From CBDCKR01 sp964572045 (GTDB lineage: Bacteria > Gemmatimonadota > Gemmatimonadetes > Longimicrobiales > Gaopeijiaceae), in the NCBI GenBank assembly GCA_964572045.1, contig CAZNEI010000008.1:11559-75558 (forward strand): 64,000 nucleotides of DNA. The letters run 5' to 3'. Within the stretch, counting starts at the first letter, position 1; every line of letters starts with the position of its first letter. The notes beneath the pieces are model-generated. The model had not been told where the DNA came from. It did no database searches and saw nothing but the letters and a program-made list of their open reading frames with translations. Below are positions 43,022 through 52,542 of this stretch, piece by piece. The position numbers and the translations under genes are program-made.

Positions 43022-43397
43022 TGCGAAACGGAGGTGCGTACGTCGTCAGGCCGACCGATGCCAAGGGCTGGCGAGGAGCCCCGGGATGCGACGACAATCC
43101 CGCCGCGCCGACCCCCATTCGGTTCCGCAGGAGGGGGCCGGAAGGGCTCTCCCGAATCGGCTTCCCCGTTGCTCGGGCTTCGGGACAGCTCGCCCCGCTT
43201 GGGGCGAAGAGGAAGCCGCGCGTGAATCACGCTTCCGCTGTTCCTCCTGCACGCCTCCACTGAGATCACGGACTTGCGGTCCGCCTCCTTCCAGCTCCGA
43301 GGCTATCTCCAACTCTCACTCGGACACGGGGCTCAGGAAAACGGCCCTGCGGACATTCGGTCCGCAGGGCCGTCCCACTCATCCGGACAATGAGCTG
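43022..43397. other. Gap between polA and cspA holding the cspA terminator
   Basis: 376 bases with only shadow-like frames. The structured part is the terminator at 43341-43373; the remainder should hold the polA upstream region. Confidence 0.55.
43341..43373 (-). terminator. Strong intrinsic terminator of the cold-shock gene
   Basis: ACGGCCCTGCGGAC pairs perfectly with GTCCGCAGGGCCGT (14 bp) around a 5-base loop. On the minus strand it is followed by TTTTCC. It lies 24 bases after the cspA stop. Confidence 0.88.
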
Positions 43398-43598
43398 CTA
43401 GGACCGCACAACGTTCGTAGCCTGGGACCCCTTCTCGGTCGTGGTCACCTCGAACTCCACCTCCTCGCCCTCCGTGAGAGTGCGAAATCCCTCACCCACA
43501 ATCGCCGAAAAGTGGACGAACACGTCCTCACCGTTCGGCTGAGAGATGAAGCCATACCCCTTAGAATCGTTGAACCACTTGACGGTCCCTCTGGACAT
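43398..43598 (-). CDS. cspA: Cold shock protein (CspA family)
   Basis: A 66-residue single cold-shock domain. RNP1 KGYGFIS and RNP2 VFVHFSAI are present after GTVKWFNDS. The protein binds single-stranded RNA and DNA and acts as an RNA chaperone. The ATG at 43598 is chosen because AAGGAG lies nine bases upstream and it begins MSRGTVKWF; an earlier in-frame start adds 8 residues. It stands alone with its own terminator. Not every CspA is cold-induced. Confidence 0.95.
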   Translation of the reverse strand: MSRGTVKWFNDSKGYGFISQPNGEDVFVHFSAIVGEGFRTLTEGEEVEFEVTTTEKGSQATNVVRS

Positions 43599-43757
43599 AT
43601 CCGACCACTCCTTGTGCAGCAAGAAACGTGGGTGCTCCGGCGCGCCGGGTCCGTGGCCCGGAGCAGCGACCGGACCTGACGACCCGCCGCAAAGGTTAGA
43701 AGGTTAGGTGGCACACGGGCCCAACGTCAAGCAAGCTCGCCCGGGTCCCGGCCTTCC

Positions 43758-46121
43758 TCAATCCTCTGGGTAGAGAGACCGATACAGGTGAAGGTTCCGC
43801 GTGATGTTCTTGACGTATCCGCGCGTCTCGTCGAAGGGAATTCGCTCCGTGAACCTCAGCGGATCTTCCGCCTCGGGGAACCGGCTCCATCTCCTGGCCC
43901 GGGTGGGACCGGCGTTGTAAGCCGAGAGGGCAAGCGGCAGATGGTCGGGTCCGTAGCGACGCTCGACCTGCGTCCAGTAGGTGGTGCCGAGGTGCAGATT
44001 GAGGTCGGCTGTCTCCAGACTCTCGGGGGTGAACCCCTGAATGCCCTGCCTGGCAGCCACCTCGCGTCCCGTCGCGGGCATCAACTGCATCAGGCCGATG
44101 GCGCCCGCACGTGAACGGATCGTGGGAGCGAACGCCGACTCCTGCCGAATCAGCGACGCGAGGAAGAGCGGATCGACGCCCGCCTCCTGCGCCTCTCGCA
44201 TCACCATCTCCCGGTACGGAAACGGATAGAGCACCCTCAGAAGTCGTTGGCCCTGCGGGGCCCCGTCACTGAGCAGCTTCCAGCCCAGGCCGATGCCTTC
44301 GAGGGTGAACCCACGCTCGATCAGGTTTTCTGCTAGGTCCAGGCTCACCGGCACGGATCCGTTCACGCGCGCGATGAGCTGAGCGACGACACTCTCCGCT
44401 CCTCGGTCCAGGCCGGCCTCGATGAGAAGGTCGAGGGCTGCGAGCCCTGCGCGGAGCCATTCCGGGGGATCGGGGCTCGGTCCGACGGGACCCGGCACAC
44501 GGTAGGGCAGCCCAAGGTGCTCTGCGGCGAGCACTCCGTAGTATGACGCCGGGCTTCTCCGGAGGATCATGTCCAGATATCCTGCTGCCTCCTCATCACG
44601 GCCCAGGGCCTCCAGACTACGACCAGCCCAGTAAGCCGCCTGATCCCATCGCCTACCGTTCGGGAAATCGTCCAGATACCCCTTGAACACCTCGGCCGCC
44701 GCCGCCACCGCACCTTGCTGAAGATGGATCTGACCGAGCCGCATCCGCGCGCGGCCAGCTGGGGCGCGCGCCGGCGCCATCGTCGAGGCGCGCTCGAACC
44801 CCGAGAGCGCTTCTGCATACGCCCCCCGGTCCTGAGCCGAGGCAGCCCGCCTGAACACGATGTCCACGGCCTGAAGACTCTCCGGGAAGCGGTCTAGGAT
44901 CCAGCCTTGGATCGTAAGCACGGCGTCGCTCCGGCCTTGTCTCCTGCGGGTTCGGAGCCACTGATCCAGCACCTGCAGCTCAAAGTCGGCGTCATCCGTC
45001 TCGACCAGGATCCGGTATTCGCGGACGGCCTCCTCATGACGGCCGACCGCCGATAGCAAGCGAGCAATGGTCAGGGCCACCCCGGGGTCCAACCTCTCTG
45101 AGTCGGGCAGCAAGCCATCGTACGTCCGGTACGCTCGCAGGGAGCCTCGGCTGTCGCCGGCGCGGTCCAGAGTCAGTCCGGCCAGGAGCGCAACCTCCCT
45201 GTCTATATTCCCCATCTCATTCAGGGCCGTCGCGGCCCGTGCACCGCTCTCTCCGCGAGGATGGACGGCCAGCGAAGCCCGGAATGCCTCGCGCGCATCG
45301 GCAGAATCATTCCGGGCGAGGCTTGCCGCACCGATCGCTGAGAATGCCCACCCCCGGCGCTCAGGGGATGTCTGGGTCTCCAGAAGCCGCCGAAACACCT
45401 CTAAAGCTCGGGCGGTGTCTCCGGCCGCCAACAACGTCCTCCCCTCTACCTCCCACGCGGCATCAAAGGCTGCGGAGTCTAGTTGGATCCACGGCAGCAG
45501 CTCTGCGACGCGCGCAACCTCTCCGTGCCCCGAGAGCCACTCGGCGACTTCGAGCGCGGTCCAGCCCGCCAACTGCGCAGAGGCGGCCTCCCCGACCCTT
45601 ATGGCCTCCAGCGCCGCCTGCCGTCGCCCGGCCCGAGCCGCTGCCCGAGCCTCCCGAGACGCCTCGGGTCCCAGGCGCTCCTCCACTCCCGCGTTGCTCC
45701 GGTAGAGCCGAAAGTTGTCTGCCGCCGCCGCCCACCGCCCGGCAGCCTCCAGGCCACGAGCCAGCAGCCGCCGTCCCTCCCCCTCCTCGAGGGCATCCAA
45801 CCACTCGGCCCCCTCCAGGGCCCCGACGACGCCCGACCAGTTTCTCCATCCCGCGTCCGCGCGGGCCAGAAGCAGCGTCTCCGAAGGAGATCGCCCTTCC
45901 GCAGCATCGCCCTTGGAGCGCAGCAAACGACTGGCGTGCCAGTAGCGGCCAGCCTCCACCTCCGCTCTTGCCGAGTCGAAGACCGGATCGCTCGTCAAGT
46001 GGGGCATCGCGGCCGGGGTCTCGTCCGAGGAAGCACTTCGAGCCTCGGAAGGGGACGACGTGCTCGCCCACAGGAGGACGAGCAGAAGAAGAGGACCGCC
46101 GAATCTCACCGCGCTCTGCAC
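43758..46121 (-). CDS. slt: Soluble lytic murein transglycosylase with TPR-like repeats (Slt type)
   Basis: About 787 residues. A signal peptide (AVRFGGPLLLLVLLWASTSS) is followed by a long superhelical region of TPR-like helices. The C-terminal SLT domain has the catalytic Glu in SLIRQESAFAPTIRS, then GAIGLMQLMPATGRE, YWTQVERRYGP and ALSAYNAGPTRARRW. The enzyme cleaves peptidoglycan glycan strands in the periplasm, giving 1,6-anhydro ends. The start is unclear: GTG at 46121 puts the signal peptide first, while ATG at 46178 or TTG at 46199 are possible. Confidence 0.9.
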   Translation of the reverse strand: MQSAVRFGGPLLLLVLLWASTSSPSEARSASSDETPAAMPHLTSDPVFDSARAEVEAGRYWHASRLLRSKGDAAEGRSPSETLLLARADAGWRNWSGVVGALEGAEWLDALEEGEGRRLLARGLEAAGRWAAAADNFRLYRSNAGVEERLGPEASREARAAARAGRRQAALEAIRVGEAASAQLAGWTALEVAEWLSGHGEVARVAELLPWIQLDSAAFDAAWEVEGRTLLAAGDTARALEVFRRLLETQTSPERRGWAFSAIGAASLARNDSADAREAFRASLAVHPRGESGARAATALNEMGNIDREVALLAGLTLDRAGDSRGSLRAYRTYDGLLPDSERLDPGVALTIARLLSAVGRHEEAVREYRILVETDDADFELQVLDQWLRTRRRQGRSDAVLTIQGWILDRFPESLQAVDIVFRRAASAQDRGAYAEALSGFERASTMAPARAPAGRARMRLGQIHLQQGAVAAAAEVFKGYLDDFPNGRRWDQAAYWAGRSLEALGRDEEAAGYLDMILRRSPASYYGVLAAEHLGLPYRVPGPVGPSPDPPEWLRAGLAALDLLIEAGLDRGAESVVAQLIARVNGSVPVSLDLAENLIERGFTLEGIGLGWKLLSDGAPQGQRLLRVLYPFPYREMVMREAQEAGVDPLFLASLIRQESAFAPTIRSRAGAIGLMQLMPATGREVAARQGIQGFTPESLETADLNLHLGTTYWTQVERRYGPDHLPLALSAYNAGPTRARRWSRFPEAEDPLRFTERIPFDETRGYVKNITRNLHLYRSLYPED

Positions 46122-46230
46122 CTTGATCGCCTGCTCCAAGGACAGCTGAAGGTCTTCACATGCTAGATGATAGGGCATCAGCGCCCATAAGCGCCCCAAG
46201 TGCCCCGGCTCATCTAGACACCGAAGCGAA

Positions 46231-46259
46231 GGGGGCCGCCCGTGCAGGCGGCCCCCTTT
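46231..46259 (-). terminator. Terminator between exbB and slt
   Basis: GGGGGCCGCC and GGCGGCCCCC form a perfect 10-bp stem around CGTGCA. On the plus strand TTT follows; on the minus strand the stem is followed by TTCGCTT. It lies 45 bases after the exbB-like stop. Confidence 0.7.
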
Positions 46260-46303
46260 CCACTGTCGCAGCGGGTGGTGCGACTGCGCGTGCGCGCCTC
46301 AAT

Positions 46304-47020
46304 CTACACCGCTCGATCGGCCTCCACCGAATGAAGGGCGTCGATCATCTTCTGCGCCGACTCCTCCATGTCGATCACCAGGCTGTCGATCCGGGACACG
46401 AAGTAGTTGTGCGAGATGCTGACCGGAATGGCGATAACGAGTCCGGCAGCGGTCGTGAGCAAAGCCACCTTAATCCCGCCGGCTACAAGCGTCGCCTCCA
46501 CTTCACCGGCCGCCTCGATCGACTGGAACGCGATGATCATGCCGATGACCGTTCCCAAGAACCCGAGGAGGGGTGCGACGTTCGTCAGGGTCGCGAGAAC
46601 TACGAGGCCGGTCTCAAGCTTGCTCAGCTCGATGAGGCCTTGGTTCTCGATCGCCTTCATCACACGGTCCGTGCCCTCCTCTTGTCGGTCAAGGCCGGCA
46701 TAAAGGATCTTGGCTGCGGGGGCGTCGGAGTTCCGGGTCGCCTCCATCGCCTCATCGATGCGATGCTGGGCCAGGAGCTCGTCGACCTCGCCCAGGATCT
46801 TCTTGGTACGGACGGACTTCATGAGAAGATCGAAGAACTTCCAGATGATGACGATTGCGCCGATCACCACGCAGAGGGCCAGCGGATAGCGCATGAACCC
46901 GGTCTCGCTCCACACAAACTGCATCTGCTCGCCCAGAGTTTGGTCCGGTTGATCCATCCCCGGGAGCTGCAGCAGCGCGCTGTAGACACGCATCACACCG
47001 ACCAAAGGGACCTCCAGCAT
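46304..47020 (-). CDS. MotA/TolQ/ExbB proton-channel family protein
   Basis: A 238-residue protein with three membrane helices (~35-60, ~125-150, ~165-195). The conserved core is LATLTNVAPLLGFLGTVIGM and IKVALLTTAAGLVIAIPVSI, and a cytoplasmic segment separates helix 1 from 2. These proteins use proton flow to drive outer-membrane import (ExbB) or Tol-Pal function (TolQ). No ExbD/TolR gene is adjacent, which is unusual. Start ATG at 47020 (MLEVPLVG). A terminator separates it from slt. Confidence 0.88.
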   Translation of the reverse strand: MLEVPLVGVMRVYSALLQLPGMDQPDQTLGEQMQFVWSETGFMRYPLALCVVIGAIVIIWKFFDLLMKSVRTKKILGEVDELLAQHRIDEAMEATRNSDAPAAKILYAGLDRQEEGTDRVMKAIENQGLIELSKLETGLVVLATLTNVAPLLGFLGTVIGMIIAFQSIEAAGEVEATLVAGGIKVALLTTAAGLVIAIPVSISHNYFVSRIDSLVIDMEESAQKMIDALHSVEADRAV

Positions 47021-47373
47021 AGGGTTTATCCCAGTGCGTCCTGGCCCGGCCGAAGCGCGGAACAAGACCCTCGTCTTCTACGGAGTCCGAATTGTGGAGT
47101 GGGCCGTCATGCGTGTCAACCCCAAATCGCCAAGAGGCTCTTACGTGTTGCCTCCCAGACGCCTAACCCCGTCGGTGTCCGCCCTCGTTTTTCGAGGTGG
47201 GAAGAGACCCCTTGTGCCCCGTCCCGCTCGCACCGGGTATCGCTTCCACTGCGCAGTGAAGAGCGGAGGTCCCATGTCCCCAGCTGAGGAGACCTGTGCG
47301 GGGCTCGCCGCTCCCGACCCCCATGTCCGTCGAGTCCAAGGAGCGCGGTGGCAGCCCCTCGCCCTCGATACCT

Positions 47374-48195
47374 CTACATTCGCCATGTCCATCCTTCCGA
47401 CGAATAGTGTCTCTCGAGAACATCGGCCTCCGCCCGCTCCCGACCCGTAAGCCCGGTCCTATGCCATTCTCCCCCCAGTACCTCGCTCAGGCCCGCGACC
47501 ACCGCCTCGCGGAGGACGTCCCAAGGGGGCGTCTCTTCCAGGACTTCTTCCAAGCAGATAGGTTTCGACACGGACTGGACCTCATTCGAGAGGCCTCGAA
47601 GGAGCTCTTGTCCCGGACCCACGAGAAGGGAGCCGTGCTGAAGGATGGCTCCTCCGATACGGGCTTGAGCGCTTCCAATGAGCTTCCGGCCCCCGACCGT
47701 CACCTCTCCCTCGGCGGGCCGCTCGAAACAGGGTCCGGCGGCGGGGCGCGGAGTAGGACCGTCGGCCCGAGCCAGGCAGGCCGTTACCCCCAAAGACGCG
47801 AGACCGCGCACAAGTCCCGAGTTCGCCATCCGATAGACCGTACGGAGCCTCACGCCTCGCTGTATGGCAAGCACCAGGGCGTATGTGAGCTCACGATCGT
47901 GCAGCACGGCCCGCCCTCCCGTGGGTCGACGCACGAACTCGACGTCTATCCGCCGGGCTCTCTCGACATCGTAGCGACGCCGAGTCGGCTCGTTTCTACC
48001 GAAGGAAACCGTCGGCTTTGCCCACTGGTAGAGGCGGAGCACACCCTCTCCTCTGGAGAGGCATCGCGCCAGCGCGTGGTCGACGGCCATGTTGCGGGTG
48101 CCGACGGCCGCACCGTCCTCGACCACCCGCCAACGAACCTCACCGGGGTCGGGAGCCTGTGTGGGCCGGCGGATCCAGAGTTCTCGGCGGGCCAC
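47374..48195 (-). CDS. Lipoate/octanoate-protein ligase family (LipM-like octanoyltransferase)
   Basis: A 273-residue protein with the lipoate-ligase fold: RNMAVDHALARC, LYQWAKPTVSFGRNE, VRRPTGGRAVLHDRELTYAL and VGGRKLIGSAQARIGGAILQHG. The segment GPCFERPAEGEVTV has a Cys at the place of the catalytic Cys of LipM, so octanoyl transfer from octanoyl-ACP is more likely than ATP-dependent lipoate ligation. Start GTG at 48195. The gcvH gene, a lipoylated protein, lies about 4 kb away. Confidence 0.85.
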   Translation of the reverse strand: MARRELWIRRPTQAPDPGEVRWRVVEDGAAVGTRNMAVDHALARCLSRGEGVLRLYQWAKPTVSFGRNEPTRRRYDVERARRIDVEFVRRPTGGRAVLHDRELTYALVLAIQRGVRLRTVYRMANSGLVRGLASLGVTACLARADGPTPRPAAGPCFERPAEGEVTVGGRKLIGSAQARIGGAILQHGSLLVGPGQELLRGLSNEVQSVSKPICLEEVLEETPPWDVLREAVVAGLSEVLGGEWHRTGLTGRERAEADVLERHYSSEGWTWRM

Positions 48196-48224
48196 GGACG
48201 CCTCCTTGGCCCAGGGACTCTCGC

Positions 48225-48914
48225 TCAGAAGTCGTACGATCCCCGACCTGGGTCTAGGATCTCCACTGTCGCGCGATCACCCACAAGGGTGCGGAACTCT
48301 TCCGGGTCCTGGTCCACAAAGGGCCATGTCTTGTAGTGAATCGGGATCACCACGGAAGGGGCAATGAAGTCGACCGCCATTGCCGCGTCCTCGGGTCCCA
48401 TGGTGAAGTTGTCGCCGATGGGGAGCAGCGCGATATCGACGTGGTCCTTGAGGAGCTTCATGTCGAGGGTGAGCGCGGTGTCCCCTGCGTGATAGACGCG
48501 CTTGCCTGGGCCCAGGTCGAAGAGGAGGCCCGCTGCACTTGTGGTGAACCGCTCGGCCCCTTCACCGTGGATCATTCCACCGTGGTGAGCGATCGTCATC
48601 TTTACGCGACCGAAGGGAAAGTCCCAGCCGCCGCCGATGTGCATAGGGTGAACGTTCGCGACCCCCCGACTCTGCACGTAGGCGACGAGCTCGAAGCTCC
48701 CCACCACCGTGGCTCCGCTCGATCTGGCGACGGTGAGCGCGTCCGCGAAATGGTCCTCATGGCCGTGCGTCAAGAAAACGAAGTCGGCTTCCACGTCGGA
48801 GGCCTGGACCTCCGTCCAAGGATTGTCGTTGAAGAAGGGGTCCATGACGATGCGCGTGCCGTCATCGGTCGTGAGCATGAACGTTGCGTGACCATAATAG
48901 TCGAGTCTCGCCAT
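48225..48914 (-). CDS. Metallo-beta-lactamase-fold hydrolase (UPF0173 type)
   Basis: A 229-residue MBL-fold protein. It starts LDYYGHATFMLTTDDGTRI and has the metal site FLTHGHEDHFADALTVAR, then MIHGEGAERFTTSAAGLLF, YHAGDTALTLDMKLL and PIHYKTWPF. The pattern matches the UPF0173 group (YtkL-like), whose substrate is unknown. The ATG at 48914 has AGGA about eight bases upstream. It is 29 bases from the lipM-like gene on the same strand and may be cotranscribed. Confidence 0.9.
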   Translation of the reverse strand: MARLDYYGHATFMLTTDDGTRIVMDPFFNDNPWTEVQASDVEADFVFLTHGHEDHFADALTVARSSGATVVGSFELVAYVQSRGVANVHPMHIGGGWDFPFGRVKMTIAHHGGMIHGEGAERFTTSAAGLLFDLGPGKRVYHAGDTALTLDMKLLKDHVDIALLPIGDNFTMGPEDAAMAVDFIAPSVVIPIHYKTWPFVDQDPEEFRTLVGDRATVEILDPGRGSYDF

Positions 48915-49002
48915 CGTCGGGTCCTCTTCACTGTCGTGGGGAGTCTTAGAGGTTGTTCCGCTCGAAGCCGGGCCTTTCGGCTAGGCAGTGTCCGTGGTCG
49001 GG

Positions 49003-51891
49003 TCAAGCGTAGTCCTCAAGGGGTGGGCAAACGCATACTAGGTTCCGGTCTCCGTAGGCGTTGTTGACCCTCCGAACCGGAGGCCAGAACTTGTGGTCTC
49101 GCAGCCAGGGCGCGGGATAGGCAGCCTTCTCGCGCGAATACTCATGATCCCATTCCGTGGCCGTGAGCATCGCCGCAGTGTGGGGGGCGTTCTTGAGCAC
49201 GTTGTCTCCGGCGTCCGCCTTGCCGGACCGGACTTCGTTGATTTCAGCGCGAATGGCGATGAGGGCGTCACAGAACCGGTCAAGTTCCGCCTTCGACTCG
49301 CTCTCCGTGGGTTCCACCATGATCGTGCCCGCCACCGGAAAGGACACGGTGGGCGCGTGGAACCCGTAGTCGACAAGTCGCTTCGCCACGTCCTCGTCCG
49401 AAATCCCGCTGCCTTTCTTGAGCGGACGCAGATCAAGGATAAACTCGTGCGCGACGCGTCCGTGCTCACCCCGGTAGAGAACTTCGAAATGGTCCTGCAG
49501 TCGGTGGGCCATGTAGTTGGCATTGAGGATGGCCATTTCCGTGGCTCGGCGCACCCCATCCTTTCCGAGAAGCGCGATATAGGCCCATGAGATCACAAGG
49601 ATCCCACCACTCCCCCACGGGGCCGCCGACACCGGCGGGATCGCCTTGGACCCGCCCGTTTCGACAAGCGGGTGCCCCGGCAAGAACGGTGCGAGCTCCG
49701 AAGTCACACAGATTGGCCCGACGCCCGGGCCGCCCCCTCCGTGGGGGATCGCAAACGTCTTGTGGAGGTTGATGTGGCAGACATCGGCGCCGTATTCACC
49801 GGGCCGACACAGACCCACTTGCGCATTGAGGTTCGCACCGTCGAGATACACACGCCCGCCGCGTTCGTGCACAATCTCGCAGATCGTGCGAATCTCGGTC
49901 TCGAAGACTCCATGGGTCGACGGGTAGGTGATCATGATGGCCGCCAAGTCCTGGGCGTATCGATCGGCCTTCACCGTGAGGTCGTCAATGTCGATGTTGC
50001 CCATCTCGTCGCACTTCACAACCACCACCGTCATTCCAGCCATGACCGCGCTGGCCGGATTCGTCCCGTGGGCCGACGAAGGGATCAGACAGATGCGACG
50101 GTGTTCCTCTCCGCGGCTCTCGTGCAGCGCGAGGATTGCTAGGAGACCGGCGTATTCGCCCTGGGCACCCGAGTTGGGCTGCAGCGAGGTGGCGTCGAAT
50201 CCCGTGATCTCGGCCAGCCAGGTCTCCAGATCTCCAAGAAGCACCTTGTAGCCTTCGGTCTGGTCCGCGGGAGCGAAGGGGTGGATTCCCGCAAACGCGC
50301 GCCAGGTGACAGGGATCATCTCCGTCGTGGCATTCAGCTTCATCGTGCACGATCCGAGCGAGATCATGCTCGTGTTCAACGACAGGTCACGACCCTCAAG
50401 GCGGTGGATGTACCGCAACATCTCGGTCTCGGAGTGATGGCTGTGAAAGACCGGATGCTCCAGAAACGGGGACGTCCTCTCCAGCGCGCTAGGGAGAGCC
50501 GGCGACGCCTCCTCGGCCAGCGCGCCGGCACTCGGCACACCGCCCCCCCCGGGCCCTCCCTCGCCGAAGACGCACATGAGAGCCTCAAGGTCCTCCGGCT
50601 CGGTCCTCTCGTCCAGGGCGATCCCTATGGCCCCGTCGCCGTAGTCGCGCATGTTGACCCCCAACGCTCGCGCTCGACGGTGGAGGTCGTCTCCCGTCAA
50701 GCCGTTCGGCACGACCTTGAGAGTGTCAAAGAAATGCTCGTGGACCAGGCGGTGCCCAAGCCTGCGAAGGCCATCCGCTAGCGTGGCGGCTAGGTGATGG
50801 ATCCGCGTGGCGATGCGTCGCAGCCCCTCCGGACCGTGATAGACAGCGTACATGCTGGCCATAATGGCCAGAAGCACCTGCGCCGTGCAGATGTTAGAGG
50901 TCGCCTTCTCGCGACGGATGTGCTGCTCCCTCGTCTGCAGCGCCATCCGTAGGGCGCGGCCCCCATCCGCGTCGACGGAGACACCGATGATCCGGCCGGG
51001 CATCTTGCGCTTGAAGCGGTCGGTGGCCGCGAGGTAGGCGGCGTGTGGGCCGCCGTAAGCCATCGGGACCCCGAAGCGTTGCGTGCTTCCGACCGCGAGG
51101 TCGGCCCCAAGCTCGCCAGGGGGGGTGAGGAGCGTCAGGGCCATTATGTCGGCCGCCATGACGACACCCGCCCCGTGCTCGTGAACGGCATCGCAGAAGG
51201 CGCGATAATCGTGTATCGCCCCGTCCGTGTCCGGGTATTGGACCAAGGCACCGAAGAGCCGGTCGCCCAGCGACGGCAGATCGGCGTTGTCGTGCGTACT
51301 GACTACGATCTCGATCCCCAGCGGCCCGGCACGCCCCTTGACAACTTCGATGGTCTGAGGGTGACAGGACTCGGATACAAAGAAGCGATTGCGCTCGTTG
51401 TCTCGGGTGGCCCCGAAGAGCATGGACATGGCTTCGGCAGCCGCCGTGCTCTCATCAAGGAGAGAAGCGTTCGCGATCTCCAGACCCGTCAAGTCGGTAA
51501 CCATGGTCTGGAAGTTGAGCAACGCCTCAAGTCGTCCTTGGGCGATTTCGGCCTGATAGGGGGTATACTGCGTGTACCAGCCGGGATTCTCGAAGATGTT
51601 TCTCGAGATTACGCCCGGAACCACGGTGTCGGAGTATCCCATCCCGATGTATGAGCGGAAGACCCGGTTCTTGGAGCCTATCTCTTCGAGGCGTCGCAGC
51701 AGCTGATGCTCCGGGGTGGCTTCAGGGAGGTCCAGATCGCCCTCGAAGCGGATCAACGGGGGAACCGTTTGGTCGACCAGTTGACTGAAAGAGCCGACTC
51801 CCAGTGAAGCCAGCATCGACTCCACTTCCCCGTCACGAGGACCGAGATGTCGACTGGCAAAAAGACTCTTCGCACCTATGTCAAGCGACAT
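49003..51891 (-). CDS. gcvP: Glycine dehydrogenase (decarboxylating), P-protein, single chain
   Basis: A 962-residue P-protein with both halves fused. The N-terminal half has SYIGMGYSDTVVPGVISRN and PGWYTQYTPYQAEIAQGR; the C-terminal half has LGSCTMKLNATTEMIPVTW, SAHGTNPASAVMAGM and NLHKTFAIPHGGGGPGVGP, where the Lys of NLHKTF binds PLP. It decarboxylates glycine and transfers the aminomethyl group to lipoyl-GcvH. The ATG at 51891 follows a purine-rich AGGGAGG closely. It lies 64 bases downstream of gcvH; gcvT is not in the window. Confidence 0.96.
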   Translation of the reverse strand: MSLDIGAKSLFASRHLGPRDGEVESMLASLGVGSFSQLVDQTVPPLIRFEGDLDLPEATPEHQLLRRLEEIGSKNRVFRSYIGMGYSDTVVPGVISRNIFENPGWYTQYTPYQAEIAQGRLEALLNFQTMVTDLTGLEIANASLLDESTAAAEAMSMLFGATRDNERNRFFVSESCHPQTIEVVKGRAGPLGIEIVVSTHDNADLPSLGDRLFGALVQYPDTDGAIHDYRAFCDAVHEHGAGVVMAADIMALTLLTPPGELGADLAVGSTQRFGVPMAYGGPHAAYLAATDRFKRKMPGRIIGVSVDADGGRALRMALQTREQHIRREKATSNICTAQVLLAIMASMYAVYHGPEGLRRIATRIHHLAATLADGLRRLGHRLVHEHFFDTLKVVPNGLTGDDLHRRARALGVNMRDYGDGAIGIALDERTEPEDLEALMCVFGEGGPGGGGVPSAGALAEEASPALPSALERTSPFLEHPVFHSHHSETEMLRYIHRLEGRDLSLNTSMISLGSCTMKLNATTEMIPVTWRAFAGIHPFAPADQTEGYKVLLGDLETWLAEITGFDATSLQPNSGAQGEYAGLLAILALHESRGEEHRRICLIPSSAHGTNPASAVMAGMTVVVVKCDEMGNIDIDDLTVKADRYAQDLAAIMITYPSTHGVFETEIRTICEIVHERGGRVYLDGANLNAQVGLCRPGEYGADVCHINLHKTFAIPHGGGGPGVGPICVTSELAPFLPGHPLVETGGSKAIPPVSAAPWGSGGILVISWAYIALLGKDGVRRATEMAILNANYMAHRLQDHFEVLYRGEHGRVAHEFILDLRPLKKGSGISDEDVAKRLVDYGFHAPTVSFPVAGTIMVEPTESESKAELDRFCDALIAIRAEINEVRSGKADAGDNVLKNAPHTAAMLTATEWDHEYSREKAAYPAPWLRDHKFWPPVRRVNNAYGDRNLVCVCPPLEDYA

Positions 51892-51955
51892 ATCCTCCCT
51901 CGGGAAGCGTCCTGCCGCGAGCTCCGTCGCTGCGGTAGGACCAAAGATACGGCTC

Positions 51956-52345
51956 CTACTCGCCGACCAAGTCCTGGTATCCGGGCGCGTCGAGGAGGGC
52001 ACTCACGGCACTCTCGTCGGACACCCGGAGCATGATCATCCAGCCCGCGCCGTAGGGGTCTGTGTTGACAAGCTCGGGATCGTCGTCCAGGGCCTCATTC
52101 ACGGCCACGACTTCTCCTGCCAGCGGGCAGTAGAGGTCGCTCACCGCCTTCACAGCCTCCACGGTCCCGAAAACCGCCATTCTGTCGAAGGTCTCCCCCG
52201 GCTCCGGGAGCTCGACGAAGACAATGTCCCCGAGCTCCCCTTGGGCGTAATCGGTGATCCCGACCTGGTAGACGCCAGCTTCATCGGCGGGCCTGAGGTA
52301 CTCGTGTTCTTCCGTATACCGAAGTCCCTCGGGGATTTCGGACAT
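51956..52345 (-). CDS. gcvH: Glycine cleavage system H protein
   Basis: A 129-residue lipoyl carrier. TEEHEYLRPADE, GITDYAQGELGDIVFVELPE and GTVEAVKAVSDLYCPLAGEV are classic, and the Lys of EAVKAVSD carries lipoate. It shuttles the aminomethyl group between GcvP and GcvT. It is upstream of gcvP on the same strand. I see no glycine riboswitch-like structure upstream. A divergent acyl-CoA dehydrogenase starts about 200 bases away. Confidence 0.96.
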   Translation of the reverse strand: MSEIPEGLRYTEEHEYLRPADEAGVYQVGITDYAQGELGDIVFVELPEPGETFDRMAVFGTVEAVKAVSDLYCPLAGEVVAVNEALDDDPELVNTDPYGAGWMIMLRVSDESAVSALLDAPGYQDLVGE

Positions 52346-52542
52346 CGTTCCTCCAGTAGTCGAGTGTGTTCGGCGGTCACAATAGAGGATTTCGGAGAAG
52401 CGTCAAGGTTGAACGAGGTCGGCCCCGAGCCGGGCTGAGGACGGGCGTCGCGCCTTTTCCCGCGCAGGGCCCGCGGGTAACTTCCGACCGTCAAGCAATT
52501 GCGGAAACCCATCCCGTCGCCGTGCGGGAAGAGACAGCTTTC

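Noticed and set aside
41885..43225. 446-codon plus-strand open frame
   Set aside because: It is antisense to polA, whose 5'-3' exonuclease motifs are clear on the minus strand.
52346..52542. Possible glycine riboswitch upstream of gcvH
   Set aside because: The region does not show the conserved glycine-aptamer pattern, and the gcvH leader is short.
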